A DNA stretch of 64,000 bases from Mycolicibacterium moriokaense. Its GTDB lineage: Bacteria; Actinomycetota; Actinomycetes; Mycobacteriales; Mycobacteriaceae. The stretch is taken from contig NZ_QQBJ01000001.1 in the NCBI RefSeq assembly GCF_003347205.1, positions 372,001 through 436,000 on the forward strand, in the 5' to 3' direction. The position numbers were made by a program, and so were the translations under genes. Positions 1-10,097 of this stretch are shown one piece after another (positions within the stretch are counted from its first letter, which is position 1; each line of letters opens with the position of its first letter). The notes beneath the pieces were generated by a model, which searched no databases, was not told the origin of the DNA, and worked only from the letters and a program-made list of their open reading frames with translations.

Positions 1-2
1 TC

Positions 3-116
3 TCCGATGTGCACCTCGACGTGCCGCTGTTCTGGCAGTGCTGGAAGCTCGACAGCCCGATCGTGGTGGCGGTGACCGACGCCGTGCACTCGGCGGCCGA
101 TGAGTTGCACCGATAG
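3..116 (+). CDS. LysR-family regulator, C-terminal fragment (ArgP/LysG-like)
   Basis: Only the last 37 codons are inside the window, ending at the TAG at 114-116. The tail reads DVPLFWQCWKLDSPIV followed by an Ala-rich helix. This resembles the extreme C-terminus of ArgP/IciA-type LysR regulators, where a 'VPLYW-x-x-W-x-LDS' pattern is common. In that family the regulator usually sits divergent to a LysE exporter, which would lie outside the window. The family call rests on this short tail only. The next gene starts 107 bp downstream on the same strand with its own ribosome binding site, so the fragment is probably not part of that operon. Confidence 0.5.
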   Translation, partial: SDVHLDVPLFWQCWKLDSPIVVAVTDAVHSAADELHR

Positions 117-127
117 ATCTGATTTCA

Positions 128-142
128 CGATGCAGTGCATCG
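128..142. promoter_or_regulatory. Perfect palindrome upstream of the monooxygenase operon (candidate operator)
   Basis: The 15-bp sequence CGATGCAGTGCATCG has 7-bp arms around a single G. It lies 82 bp before the start codon of the flavin monooxygenase. A near copy, GATGCATTGCACG, sits at 7806-7818 in the divergent region between the permease and the histamine dehydrogenase-like gene. That pairing suggests one regulator controls both halves of the locus, the local LysR protein being the obvious candidate. The repeat is seen; binding is inferred. Confidence 0.5.
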
Positions 143-223
143 AATATATGAACTGTACAGATGCGTAGGGCGCCGCGATCATTGACACCAGCGAACGATT
201 CTGTCCACGCACTGGAGGTTGGG

Positions 224-1489
224 ATGTCGACACAGGAGACCGAGGTTCTCGTCGTCGGCGCGGGCCAGGCCGGCATCGCGATGAGCGAGCATCTCGGCTT
301 GCACGGCGTCCCGCACCTTGTCGTGGAGCGCGACCGCGTCGCGGAGCGGTGGCGGTCCTGGCGGTGGGACTCGCTGGTCGCGAACGGACCCGCCTGGCAT
401 GACCGGTTTCCCGGTCAGGAGTTCAGCATCGAACCCGACGCGTTCGCAGGCAAGGAGCAGGTCGCCGACTACCTCGTCGCCTACGCCGAGAAGATCGACG
501 CGCCGATCCGCACCGGCATCGAGGTGACCTCGGTGCGAAAGCGCAATGGTCGCACGGGTTTCCATGTCGAGACATCGGAGGGAACCATCGACGCCCGCTA
601 CGTGGTGGCAGCGACCGGCGCTTTCCAGAAGCCGGTCATCCCGCCGGTGGTGCCCGAGAGCGCCGGCGTGCACCAGATCCATTCCAGCGCATACCGCAAT
701 CCGCACCAGTTGCCCGACGGCGCTGTGCTGGTGATCGGCGCAGGCTCCTCGGGGGTGCAGATCGCCGACGAACTCCGGCAGTCGGGCCGTCCGGTCTACC
801 TCGCGGTGGGGCCGCACGACCGGCCCCCGCGAAGCTATCGCGGCCGCGACTTCTGTTGGTGGCTCGGCGTTCTCGGCCGCTGGGACATGTCGGCGCCGCC
901 GCGTGGCGCCGAGCACGTGACCATCGCAGTCAGCGGCGCGCACGGCGGCCACACGGTCGACTTCCGCGCCCTCGCGGCCGACGGGGTCACGCTTCTCGGC
1001 ATGGCGGGCGGGTTCGACGGGGACGGCGTCATGCACTTCGCGCCCGACCTGCGCGAGAACATCGAGCGCGGCGACGCGAACTACCTGTCCATGCTCGACG
1101 AGGCCGACGCGTACGTCACCCGCAACGGCCTCGACCTGCCCGAGGAGCCGCAGGCCCGGATCCTGGGGCCCATGCCGCACTGTGTCACCGACCCCGTCGG
1201 TGAACTCGACTTCGCCGCCGCCGGTATCACCTCGATCGTCTGGGCGGTCGGCTTCGAATTCGACTACGGCTGGCTGCAGGTCGACGCGTTCGACGAGGCG
1301 GGCAAGCCGAATCACCAGCGCGGCGTCTCCGCCGAGCCCGGCGTCTACTTCCTGGGGCTTCCGTGGCAGTCCCGGCGCGGATCCAGTTTCATCTGGGGTG
1401 TGTGGCACGACGCCAAGTACATCGCCGACCAGATCGCGATCCAGCGCAGCTACCTCGCCTACACCGCACCCGAGCCGTCCGACGGCTAG
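224..1489 (+). CDS. Flavin-dependent monooxygenase (proposed imidazole-4-acetate monooxygenase)
   Basis: This 421-aa protein belongs to the NAD(P)H/FAD flavin monooxygenase group. An N-terminal FAD-binding GAGQAG lies at residues 12-17, an ATG motif (YVVAATGAF) near 127-134, and a second dinucleotide-binding GAGSSG at 172-177. I chose the ATG at 224 because GGAGG at 214-218 precedes it by 5 nt; an in-frame upstream ATG at 161 lacks such a site. It heads a coupled operon ending in aspartate ammonia-lyase and faces a histamine dehydrogenase-like gene. In the classical histamine route a flavin monooxygenase converts imidazole acetate to imidazolone acetate, and this gene fits that step. Family membership is firm; the substrate is inferred from neighbours. 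Confidence 0.75.
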   Translation: MSTQETEVLVVGAGQAGIAMSEHLGLHGVPHLVVERDRVAERWRSWRWDSLVANGPAWHDRFPGQEFSIEPDAFAGKEQVADYLVAYAEKIDAPIRTGIEVTSVRKRNGRTGFHVETSEGTIDARYVVAATGAFQKPVIPPVVPESAGVHQIHSSAYRNPHQLPDGAVLVIGAGSSGVQIADELRQSGRPVYLAVGPHDRPPRSYRGRDFCWWLGVLGRWDMSAPPRGAEHVTIAVSGAHGGHTVDFRALAADGVTLLGMAGGFDGDGVMHFAPDLRENIERGDANYLSMLDEADAYVTRNGLDLPEEPQARILGPMPHCVTDPVGELDFAAAGITSIVWAVGFEFDYGWLQVDAFDEAGKPNHQRGVSAEPGVYFLGLPWQSRRGSSFIWGVWHDAKYIADQIAIQRSYLAYTAPEPSDG

Positions 1490-1515
1490 GCCATTTGAAG
1501 AAAGGAACGCCCGCC

Positions 1516-1944
1516 ATGGCAACCCACACGCGGATCCGGCCCTTCAACACCAAGGACACCTACCCCGAGCAGAACCTCGACAACGACCTGTGCCAGGCGG
1601 TCGTCGCCGGCGGAGTGGTCTACCTGCGCGGGCAGATCGGCCAGGATCTCGACACCCGGGAATCGGTGGGCCTCGGCGACGTCGCGGCGCAGACCGAGAA
1701 GGCGATGGCCAACATCGCGATGCTGCTCGACGAGGCCGGCAGCTCGTTGGCCGACATCGTCAAGGTCACCGTGTACCTCACCGACATCCGCTACCGCGAG
1801 ACCGTCTACCGGAGCATGGGCCGCTGGCTCAAGGGCGTCTTCCCGGTCTCGACCGGGCTGGTGGTCGAGGCGCTCGCGCGCCCCGAGTGGCTGGTCGAGA
1901 TCGATGCCACCGCGGTCATCAGCGAAGCGGCGGGCGCCCGATGA
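1516..1944 (+). CDS. Rid (YjgF/YER057c/UK114) family protein
   Basis: A 142-aa single-domain Rid protein, the usual length. Archetypal RidA enzymes hydrolyse reactive enamines/imines and carry an Arg in a 'P-x-R-S' motif. Here the corresponding stretch is PVSTGLVVEAL, so that Arg appears replaced by Val. This places the protein in a divergent Rid subfamily rather than RidA proper. An AAAGGA at 1501-1506 precedes the ATG at 1516. Its stop overlaps the next start (ATGA, 1941-1944), implying translational coupling. In this locus it could act on a formimino or imine intermediate of imidazole-ring breakdown, for instance deimination of formimino-aspartate; that role is inference. Confidence 0.8.
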   Translation: MATHTRIRPFNTKDTYPEQNLDNDLCQAVVAGGVVYLRGQIGQDLDTRESVGLGDVAAQTEKAMANIAMLLDEAGSSLADIVKVTVYLTDIRYRETVYRSMGRWLKGVFPVSTGLVVEALARPEWLVEIDATAVISEAAGAR

Positions 1945-2615
1945 CGTTCTCGCTCGTCGCACGCGACCCCGCCACGGGCGCCTTCGGCATCGTGATCAGT
2001 TCCTCGAGCCCCGCCGTCGCGTCCCGCTGCGCGCACGCCCGCGCGGGCGTCGGGGTGGTCGCATCGCAGAACGTCACCAACCCCGCGCTCGGCGCGGCGG
2101 TGCTCGACGCGCTGGCCGCCGGCGCCGATGCCGACGCAGCATTGCGAGCTGCCCTGACGCACGAGCAGTTCCCGGCCTACCGGCAGCTCGCGGCGGTCGA
2201 CAACTTCGGTAACACCGCGGTGCACTCCGGGCCGAACAGCCTGGGCGTGCATTGCTACGCGCAGGGCGACCAAGCGGTGGCCGCGGGCAATCTCCTCCAC
2301 GACGAGAGCGTGATCACCGCCCTGCTGAGCGGGTACGCCGGCAGCGGATCGGCCGCTTTCGAGGAGCGCCTGCTCGACGGCCTGGCCGAAGCGCTGGCCG
2401 CCGGCGGTGAGGCCGGCCCCGTGCACTCCGCGGGACTTGTTGTGGTGGAGGATGTTCCGTGGCCGGTGACCGACCTGCGGGTCGACCACGCCGACGACCC
2501 CGTCGCGGATCTGGCCGCGCTGTGGCGGCTGTGGAAGCCTCAGAAGGACGACTACCGGATCCGCGGCATCGACCCGACCCGGGCACCCTCCTACGGGGTG
2601 CCGGGGAACCAGTGA
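1941..2615 (+). CDS. DUF1028 family protein (Ntn-hydrolase-like)
   Basis: A 224-aa protein starting MTFSLVARDPATGAFGIVISS and continuing with SQNVTNP. These features match the DUF1028 family, whose fold is related to N-terminal-nucleophile hydrolases. No experimentally proven reaction for the family is known to me. The start ATG overlaps the Rid stop by 4 bp, and its TGA overlaps the GTG of the M20 gene, so the three small hydrolase-type genes are translationally linked. In the proposed histamine/imidazole-acetate pathway, imidazolone-acetate ring opening and formimino-aspartate processing lack assigned enzymes, and this protein is a candidate for one of them. Confidence 0.75.
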   Translation: MTFSLVARDPATGAFGIVISSSSPAVASRCAHARAGVGVVASQNVTNPALGAAVLDALAAGADADAALRAALTHEQFPAYRQLAAVDNFGNTAVHSGPNSLGVHCYAQGDQAVAAGNLLHDESVITALLSGYAGSGSAAFEERLLDGLAEALAAGGEAGPVHSAGLVVVEDVPWPVTDLRVDHADDPVADLAALWRLWKPQKDDYRIRGIDPTRAPSYGVPGNQ

Positions 2616-3769
2616 GCACCATCGACGCGGTCACGGCCGCCGGTGTGGCCGCCGCCCACCCGCAGCTGATCCGGCTGTCCCGCGACCTCTACGACCACCC
2701 CGAAACCGCATGGGAAGAGGTACGCTCGGCGCGCCGCGTCGCGGGAGTTCTGTCGGACAACGGGTTTGACGTCGGCGAACGGTACTGCGGCCTGGACACC
2801 GCGTTCACCGCGCAGATCGGCACCGGCGACCTGCACATCGCGCTGTGCGCCGAATACGACGCGTTGCCCGGCCTCGGCCATGCGTGCGGCCACAACCTGA
2901 TCTCGGCCATCACCGTCGGTGCGGCGTCCGCCCTGGCGCCCGCCGTCGACGACCTCGGCCTGACCCTGACGGTGATCGGCACCCCCGCAGAGGAAGGCGG
3001 CGGCGGCAAGATCGAACTGCTCGAGCGCGACGGTTTCCGCGGACAGCACGCCGCGGCGATGGTCCATCCGGGACCGGTCGACGTGGCGCGGGCCCGCCCA
3101 TTTGCCGTGTCGCACAGCCACATCGCCTACACCGGCAAGTCGGCGCACGCGGCCGCCTACCCGGAGCGCGGCATCAACGCCGCCGACGCGTTCACCATCG
3201 CACAGGTCGCGATCGGACTGCTTCGTCAACAGCTGCCCGCCTCGGTGCGGGTGCACGGCATGATGACCCGCGGCGGGGAGGCGCCCAACGCCATCGCCGA
3301 ACGCACCGAAGGGCGGTGGTACGTCCGCGCGGAGACGCTCGCGGAACTGGCCCGCATCGAGCCCACGGTGATGCGGTGCTTCGAGGCGGGTGCGCTCGCC
3401 TCGGGCGCCGAACTCACGGTGACCCCGGAATCCAAGCCGTACGCGGAATTCCGCACCGACGAAGACCTTCTCGCGTGCTACGAACGACGCGCGACGGCGG
3501 CCGGTCGCCGATTCGCCGATGGACCCGACACCATGATGGCGCGCGCGTCCACCGACATGGGCAACGTCTCCCAGGTACTGCCCGCCATCCATCCCTACAT
3601 CGGCATCGACTCGTTGCCCGCGGTCAACCACCAACCCGAATTCGCCGCCGCCACCGTCACGCCCGCCGCGGAAACGGCCATCGCCGAGGGCGCCCTCGCG
3701 CTGGCGGGCACGGTCGTCGACGCCGCCTCCGACCCCCGCATCCGGCACAGACTGCTGACAGGACGGTGA
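2612..3769 (+). CDS. M20 family amidohydrolase (AbgB/PM20D-like; proposed N-formyl- or N-formimino-aspartate hydrolase)
   Basis: A 385-aa metallopeptidase-like amidohydrolase. The metal-site signature GHACGHN is at about 89-95 (Cys92, His94) and the catalytic PAEEGGGG at about 125-132 (Glu127/Glu128). The lid domain carries a typical GKSAHAA motif. Members of this M20 branch cleave N-acyl or N-aryl amino acids such as aminobenzoyl-glutamate. The GTG start overlaps the DUF1028 stop (GTGA). The next gene releases ammonia from aspartate, so an enzyme that liberates aspartate from an N-formyl or N-formimino conjugate would fit directly. The substrate is inferred; other N-acyl-aspartates are possible. 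Confidence 0.8.
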   Translation: MSTIDAVTAAGVAAAHPQLIRLSRDLYDHPETAWEEVRSARRVAGVLSDNGFDVGERYCGLDTAFTAQIGTGDLHIALCAEYDALPGLGHACGHNLISAITVGAASALAPAVDDLGLTLTVIGTPAEEGGGGKIELLERDGFRGQHAAAMVHPGPVDVARARPFAVSHSHIAYTGKSAHAAAYPERGINAADAFTIAQVAIGLLRQQLPASVRVHGMMTRGGEAPNAIAERTEGRWYVRAETLAELARIEPTVMRCFEAGALASGAELTVTPESKPYAEFRTDEDLLACYERRATAAGRRFADGPDTMMARASTDMGNVSQVLPAIHPYIGIDSLPAVNHQPEFAAATVTPAAETAIAEGALALAGTVVDAASDPRIRHRLLTGR

Positions 3770-3771
3770 CG

Positions 3772-5277
<1,506 letters not shown>

Positions 5278-6152
5278 AGCCGGGCCAGAACGACGGGCAG
5301 GCCAGGCAGGTCGTCGCGAATGGCCACGGCGCTCACCTCGCCGCCGTCGTAGGTGCCCCGGTGCGCAGGCGTCTGGTTGAGGATCGAGAAGCCGTGTCCG
5401 CGGGCGACCAGGCCACGGACCGCTTCGTAGCTGGCTGAGCGGTACCGAATCCTGGGCGTCACACCGGCTTTGGTGAGCAGGGACTCGAAGTACTCCCGGC
5501 TGTCCGGGAGGTCGAGCAACACCATCGGCTCATCGGCGAGCTCGGTGAGGCGAATCGACTTCCGTTTCGCCAGCCGATGATCCGGCGGCAGCGCGACGTA
5601 GGGCGCCGCGACGCCGAGATACTCGACGTCGACGTCGGCGCCGAGGGCCAGATCGTAGGTGAGCGCCAATTCCGCTGTGCCGTTGCGCAACACCGTGCGC
5701 ACCGCGTCGGCGGGCGTCTCGATGACGTCGACCTCGAGCTCCGGATGGCGCGCTGCGAGGTCGGACAGCAGGCGAGGCAGCACGAACGGGGTCAGGGTGA
5801 CGAAGCAGGCCAGCCGTACCGTGCCGCGCACCTGGTCGACGCGGCCGGTGGCGGTGTCGAGCACCTCGTCGAGGTGCGCCAGCAGAGTGCGGGTGTCGCG
5901 CAGCATCTCCTCGCCGGCCGCGGTCAGGGCGAGGCCGCGGGCCCGGTGCCGGATGAACAGCTGCGCGCCGATCTGCTGCTCGAGTTGGCTGATGGCGGCC
6001 GAGACCGCCGACTGTGCGATGTGCAACTCGTCGGCGGCCTTGGTCATGGACAAACAGGTGGCGGCTTTCACGAAATACCGCAGCTGGGTGAGGGTGACGT
6101 CGGGACGTCGGCGCATGCTGTGCACTCCTCACCGCGTCGGGGAGTACCAGCT

Positions 6153-7706
6153 TTACAGCTGCGCGCCCTGCTTTCCAGGCATCGCGGGGACCATGTCGTC
6201 CAGCGGCGCGGTGTCCGGACGCTCCGCCCGCACCGGCCGGGCGCGCAGGTAGCCCAGCGCACCGAGAATGCCCAGCACGACCAGGGTGCCCAGGGTGAAG
6301 ATCTCGAACGTCGCCTGGCTGACACCCCAGGTGTCGACGAAGTCGTAGTCCAGCCCGAACAGGCGCTCCAGCGTGCCGGGGAACACCGCGACCCAGGAAC
6401 CCAGCGCCACCCACGCGAAGCACAGCGCGCCCAGCAGGCGGAAGCCGGTGTCGCCGGTCGGCACCCGGAAGGGCCGAACCACGTCCGGGAACCGGGTGCG
6501 CAAACGCACCGCCGCCGGGATCGAGATGACGTAGCTCAGCAGGAACGTCGAGATCGAGATGCTCAGCACCACCCCGAAGACGGCCGCCGACGACCCGGTG
6601 ACCTGCATGGCGACCAGGCAGAACACCGTCGCCACCGCACCGGAGAGCAGGTTGACCCGCACCGGGGTGCCCAGCTGCGGATGGAACCGGCCGAAGAAGC
6701 CGCCGAAGAACGCGCCGTCGGCGGCGGCCATCGCCTGCATCCGGTCGCTGATGATCATCCAGGCCGAGCCCTGCGTCATCAGGATCACGGCGAAGATGAC
6801 GCCGGTGACGGTCAGCATCGCCGGCGCCGCGGCGCCGTAGACGCTGAACACCTTGGCAACGGCCTCCATCAGCCCGCCGATGCCGGTGATGTCGTCTTTG
6901 GGCAACACGACCAGGATCGCGAAGATCGGGAGCAGGTAGGCCGCCGCGGCGACGGCCGCCGACCGCGCAATGGCGAACGGGACGTCGCGCGCGGGGTTCT
7001 TCATCTCGCCGGCCGCGCTGTTGCCCGACTCGAAGCCCAGGTAGGAGAACAGCAGCAGCGGCGTCACGCCGAGCAGTCCGACCACCGTCGGGCTGAAGTC
7101 ACCGACCGACAGGCCCGCCACGCCGTGCTGCGCGGCGTAGATCGCCGTCGTCACCAGGAAGATGAGCAGAAACGCGATCTTGAGGATGGCGCCGACGTTC
7201 GGGATCCACTTGCCGTGCCGCAGGCTGATGATTGCGGCGAGCACGGTGAGCCAGATGAACACCAGCTTGAAGGCGTAGTCGACGACCGACCCGGCGTCGA
7301 ACGGGCTGACGTAGGTGCTCCACGTCTCCGAGGCGATGAACGCCATCGAACCGCCCACCCAGACGGGCTGGGTGACCCAGGTCAGCAGCGACGCGATGGC
7401 GGCCACCGGCCGCCCGAAAGCCTTTCGGCACCAGACGTATACGCCGCCCTCACCAGTGAACGCCGCCCCGGTCTCGGCGAAGATCAGGCCGTAGGGCACC
7501 AGGAAGCACACGGCCAGCACCAGCGCCCAGGTGAACGTCTCCGCGCCGAATCCGGATACCTGCCCCAGCGTCTCGATCGACACCACCGCGGCGACGATCA
7601 GGAAGACGATGTCGAGTCGGCCCAACGTCTTCTTGAGGTGTTTGATCTCGCGGTCGGCCTGTGCGGTCTCCCGATCGGCGGACGCTGAAATCTGTTGTGG
7701 TTCCAC
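6153..7706 (-). CDS. APC-superfamily amino acid/amine permease
   Basis: A 517-aa polytopic membrane protein with about twelve hydrophobic segments and a first segment following IKHLKKTLGRLDIVFLIVAAV. It also has an acidic G-E-G-G-V-Y motif (residues about 86-91) typical of APC transporters. The length is normal for the family. It is transcribed divergently from the histamine dehydrogenase-like gene across a 268-bp region, and the LysR gene follows. Context suggests uptake of histamine, imidazole acetate or a related amine; the sequence alone does not fix the substrate. Confidence 0.85.
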   Translation of the reverse strand: MEPQQISASADRETAQADREIKHLKKTLGRLDIVFLIVAAVVSIETLGQVSGFGAETFTWALVLAVCFLVPYGLIFAETGAAFTGEGGVYVWCRKAFGRPVAAIASLLTWVTQPVWVGGSMAFIASETWSTYVSPFDAGSVVDYAFKLVFIWLTVLAAIISLRHGKWIPNVGAILKIAFLLIFLVTTAIYAAQHGVAGLSVGDFSPTVVGLLGVTPLLLFSYLGFESGNSAAGEMKNPARDVPFAIARSAAVAAAAYLLPIFAILVVLPKDDITGIGGLMEAVAKVFSVYGAAAPAMLTVTGVIFAVILMTQGSAWMIISDRMQAMAAADGAFFGGFFGRFHPQLGTPVRVNLLSGAVATVFCLVAMQVTGSSAAVFGVVLSISISTFLLSYVISIPAAVRLRTRFPDVVRPFRVPTGDTGFRLLGALCFAWVALGSWVAVFPGTLERLFGLDYDFVDTWGVSQATFEIFTLGTLVVLGILGALGYLRARPVRAERPDTAPLDDMVPAMPGKQGAQL

Positions 7707-7777
7707 GGTGGTCCTCTGTTCTGCTGCGGATGTGATGTCTCACTGTGACCCGCGACACCCACAGCTGTAAAACATCG

Positions 7778-7818
7778 TTTTCCGAGCATTCACATCGGAA
7801 AATCTGATGCATTGCACG
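7778..7818. promoter_or_regulatory. Divergent control region: inverted repeat plus second copy of the GATGCA element
   Basis: The 268-bp gap 7707-7974 separates the divergent permease and dehydrogenase genes. It holds a perfect 8-bp inverted repeat, TTTTCCGA (7778-7785) and TCGGAAAA (7795-7802), with 9 nt between. Immediately after is GATGCATTGCACG (7806-7818), a near match to the palindrome at 128-142. Such an arrangement would allow one regulator to control both divergent units. No terminator-like T tract follows the repeat. Confidence 0.45.
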
Positions 7819-7974
7819 GAAGGCGGGCAGGCCACTTCATCGCCAAAACAGATCCAGTACCCCGGAAACCACTAGTTGACCATGGGTTATCCGGGGCAGC
7901 ACGATAGCTGTACCGACGTGACCCGGCTCACGCGAGCAAGAGTCACACCGCTGTCCCGAACACAGGAGCGACAC

Positions 7975-10092
7975 ATGCGAGACCGCCGCTACGACATCCT
8001 CTTCGAACCCGTGCAGATCGGGCCGGTCACCGCGCGCAATCGCTTCTACCAGGTGCCGCACTGCAACGGAATGGGATACCGCGACCCGTCCGGCGAGGCG
8101 TACATGCGTCGTGTCAAGGCCGAGGGCGGCTGGGCGGTGGTCTGCACCGAACAGGTCGAGATCCACCCCACCTCCGACATCGGCCCGTTCATCGAACTGC
8201 GGCTGTGGGACGACCAGGACCTGCCCGCGCTCACCCGCATCTCGGAGAAGATCCACGAGGGCGGCGCGCTGGCCGGTATCGAACTGGCGCACAACGGATT
8301 GAACTCGCCGAACCTGATCAGCCGGGAAGCCCCGCTGGGACCGCAGAACCTGCCGGTCGTGTCGTGGAACTACGACCCCGTCCAGGCCCGTGAGATGACC
8401 AAGGCCGACATCGCCGACATGAGGTACTGGCATCGCGAGGCGGTTCGCCGCTCCCTGCAGGCCGAGTACGACATCGTCTACGTTTACGCCGGACACGCGA
8501 TCGGCGGCCTGCACCACTTCCTGTCGCGGCGCTACAACAACCGCACCGACGAATACGGCGGCAGCATCGAGAACCGGGCCAGGCTGCTGCGCGAAATCCT
8601 GGAGGACACCCGCGAGGTCTGTGACGGCAAGGCCGCGGTGGCGTGCCGCATCTCGGTCGACGAACTCCTGGGCGACGAGGGCATCACCCGCGCCGAGATC
8701 GAGGACGTCATCGGCATGCTCGGCGAGCACCCCGACCTGTGGGACTTCGTCCTGGGCAGCTGGGAGGACGACTCGGTCACCTCACGGTTCGGGCCGGAGG
8801 CCGAGCAGGAACCCTACGTTCGCGGCCTCAAGGCGCTGACTACCAAACCCGTGGTGGGCGTCGGCCGGTTCACCTCGCCGGACATGATGGTGCACCAGGT
8901 CAAGACCGGCGTGCTGGATCTGATCGGCGCCGCCAGGCCGTCGATCGCCGACCCGTTCCTGCCCCGCAAGATCGAGACGGGCGACCTCGAGGACATCCGC
9001 GAGTGCATCGGCTGCAATATCTGCGTGTCCGGCGACTTCACCATGTCGCCCATTCGATGCACCCAAAACCCCACGATGGGTGAGGAATTCCGGCGCGGCT
9101 GGCATCCCGAGAAGATCCGCGACAAGTCCAGCGACTCGACGGTGCTGGTGGTGGGGGCCGGGCCCGCCGGCCTGGAAGCCGCACGGTCCCTCGGCAACCG
9201 TGGCTACGCCGTGAGCCTGGCGGAGGCCACCCGCGCGCTGGGCGGACGCGTCGCGCGCGAATCGCAGCTGCCGAGCCTGTCGGCCTGGATCCGGGTGGTC
9301 GACTACCGCGAGCAGCAACTTCGCAAGCTCGACAACGTCGATGTCTTCATGCAGAGCGAGATGACCGCCGACGACATCATCGACAACGACTTCAATCACG
9401 TGGTGATCGCCACCGGCGCGCGCTGGCGCCACGACGGTGTTGGTCGCTGGCACACCAAACCCATGGAGATCGCCGAGGGCGCAGAGGTTTTGAGCTCGGA
9501 CGACATCATGGCCGGCTCCCGGCCGCGCGGTCAGCGCGTCGTCGTCTTCGACGACGACCATTACTACCTTGGCGGCGTGATCGCCGAGTTGCTCGCCAAG
9601 GAGGGACTCGAGGTCACGCTGGTCACCCCCGCAGCCCATGTGTCGCAATGGACCACGAACACCCTGGAGGTAGCACGGATCCGCAAACGTGTGATCCGCG
9701 CAGGCATCGATGTGCGCACCAACACCGCTGTCACCGCCGTCACCGCCGACGGGGTGCGAACCGCGTGCGTGTACACCGGCGACGAAGGAGCGCTGACGGC
9801 CGACAGCGTCGTGATGGTGACCGCGCGGCTGCCCTACGACGGGCTGTATCAGGAGTTGTCGGCGCGCCAGAGGGATTGGGCCGGTGCCGATCTGCTCAGC
9901 GTGCGCGCCATCGGCGATGCCTGGGCGCCTGCCACCATCGCGGCGGCGGTGTGGTCCGGGCACCGGTACGCCGAGGAACTCGACGAACCGCAGCCGGTCG
10001 GGCCTGTGCCGTATCTGCGCGAGGTCTCCGAGCTCGCGACCGAACCCGTCATGTACCTGCCGATCACACCGGTCGAACCGGCCCGAATCTAG
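7975..10092 (+). CDS. Histamine dehydrogenase-like 6-S-cysteinyl-FMN / 4Fe-4S flavoprotein (trimethylamine dehydrogenase family)
   Basis: A 705-aa protein with the TMADH layout. An old-yellow-enzyme barrel begins ILFEPVQIGP, with Cys30 in RNRFYQVPHC, the position of the covalent FMN link. The 4Fe-4S cysteines are 344, 347, 350 and 362, and FAD/ADP-binding domains follow (VVGAGPAG, about 395 onward). In TMADH the substrate bowl is Tyr60, Trp264, Trp355; in Nocardioides simplex histamine dehydrogenase it is Gln65, Trp267, Asp358. Here the equivalents are Gln60, Trp263, Asp354, with Glu74 nearby, so the histamine type is favoured. The TMADH surface Tyr442 used for electron transfer to ETF also appears replaced by Asn, as in histamine dehydrogenase. 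The product would be imidazole acetaldehyde. ATG 7975 follows AGGAG at 7964-7968. Confidence 0.82.
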   Translation: MRDRRYDILFEPVQIGPVTARNRFYQVPHCNGMGYRDPSGEAYMRRVKAEGGWAVVCTEQVEIHPTSDIGPFIELRLWDDQDLPALTRISEKIHEGGALAGIELAHNGLNSPNLISREAPLGPQNLPVVSWNYDPVQAREMTKADIADMRYWHREAVRRSLQAEYDIVYVYAGHAIGGLHHFLSRRYNNRTDEYGGSIENRARLLREILEDTREVCDGKAAVACRISVDELLGDEGITRAEIEDVIGMLGEHPDLWDFVLGSWEDDSVTSRFGPEAEQEPYVRGLKALTTKPVVGVGRFTSPDMMVHQVKTGVLDLIGAARPSIADPFLPRKIETGDLEDIRECIGCNICVSGDFTMSPIRCTQNPTMGEEFRRGWHPEKIRDKSSDSTVLVVGAGPAGLEAARSLGNRGYAVSLAEATRALGGRVARESQLPSLSAWIRVVDYREQQLRKLDNVDVFMQSEMTADDIIDNDFNHVVIATGARWRHDGVGRWHTKPMEIAEGAEVLSSDDIMAGSRPRGQRVVVFDDDHYYLGGVIAELLAKEGLEVTLVTPAAHVSQWTTNTLEVARIRKRVIRAGIDVRTNTAVTAVTADGVRTACVYTGDEGALTADSVVMVTARLPYDGLYQELSARQRDWAGADLLSVRAIGDAWAPATIAAAVWSGHRYAEELDEPQPVGPVPYLREVSELATEPVMYLPITPVEPARI

Positions 10093-10097
10093 GAGAG

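Noticed and set aside
161-223. Upstream ATG 161 as the start of the flavin monooxygenase
   Set aside because: No ribosome binding site precedes it and the added residues are not family-like; ATG 224 has GGAGG at ideal spacing.
5577-7688. Very long open frame on the plus strand opposite the permease
   Set aside because: Its composition (runs of R, G, H, D, Q) is typical of antisense shadow frames in high-GC DNA, while the minus strand encodes a clear APC transporter.
7975-10092. Calling the flavoprotein a trimethylamine or dimethylamine dehydrogenase
   Set aside because: Bowl residues Gln60 and Asp354 agree with histamine dehydrogenase, and the surroundings encode imidazole-type chemistry rather than methylamine oxidation.
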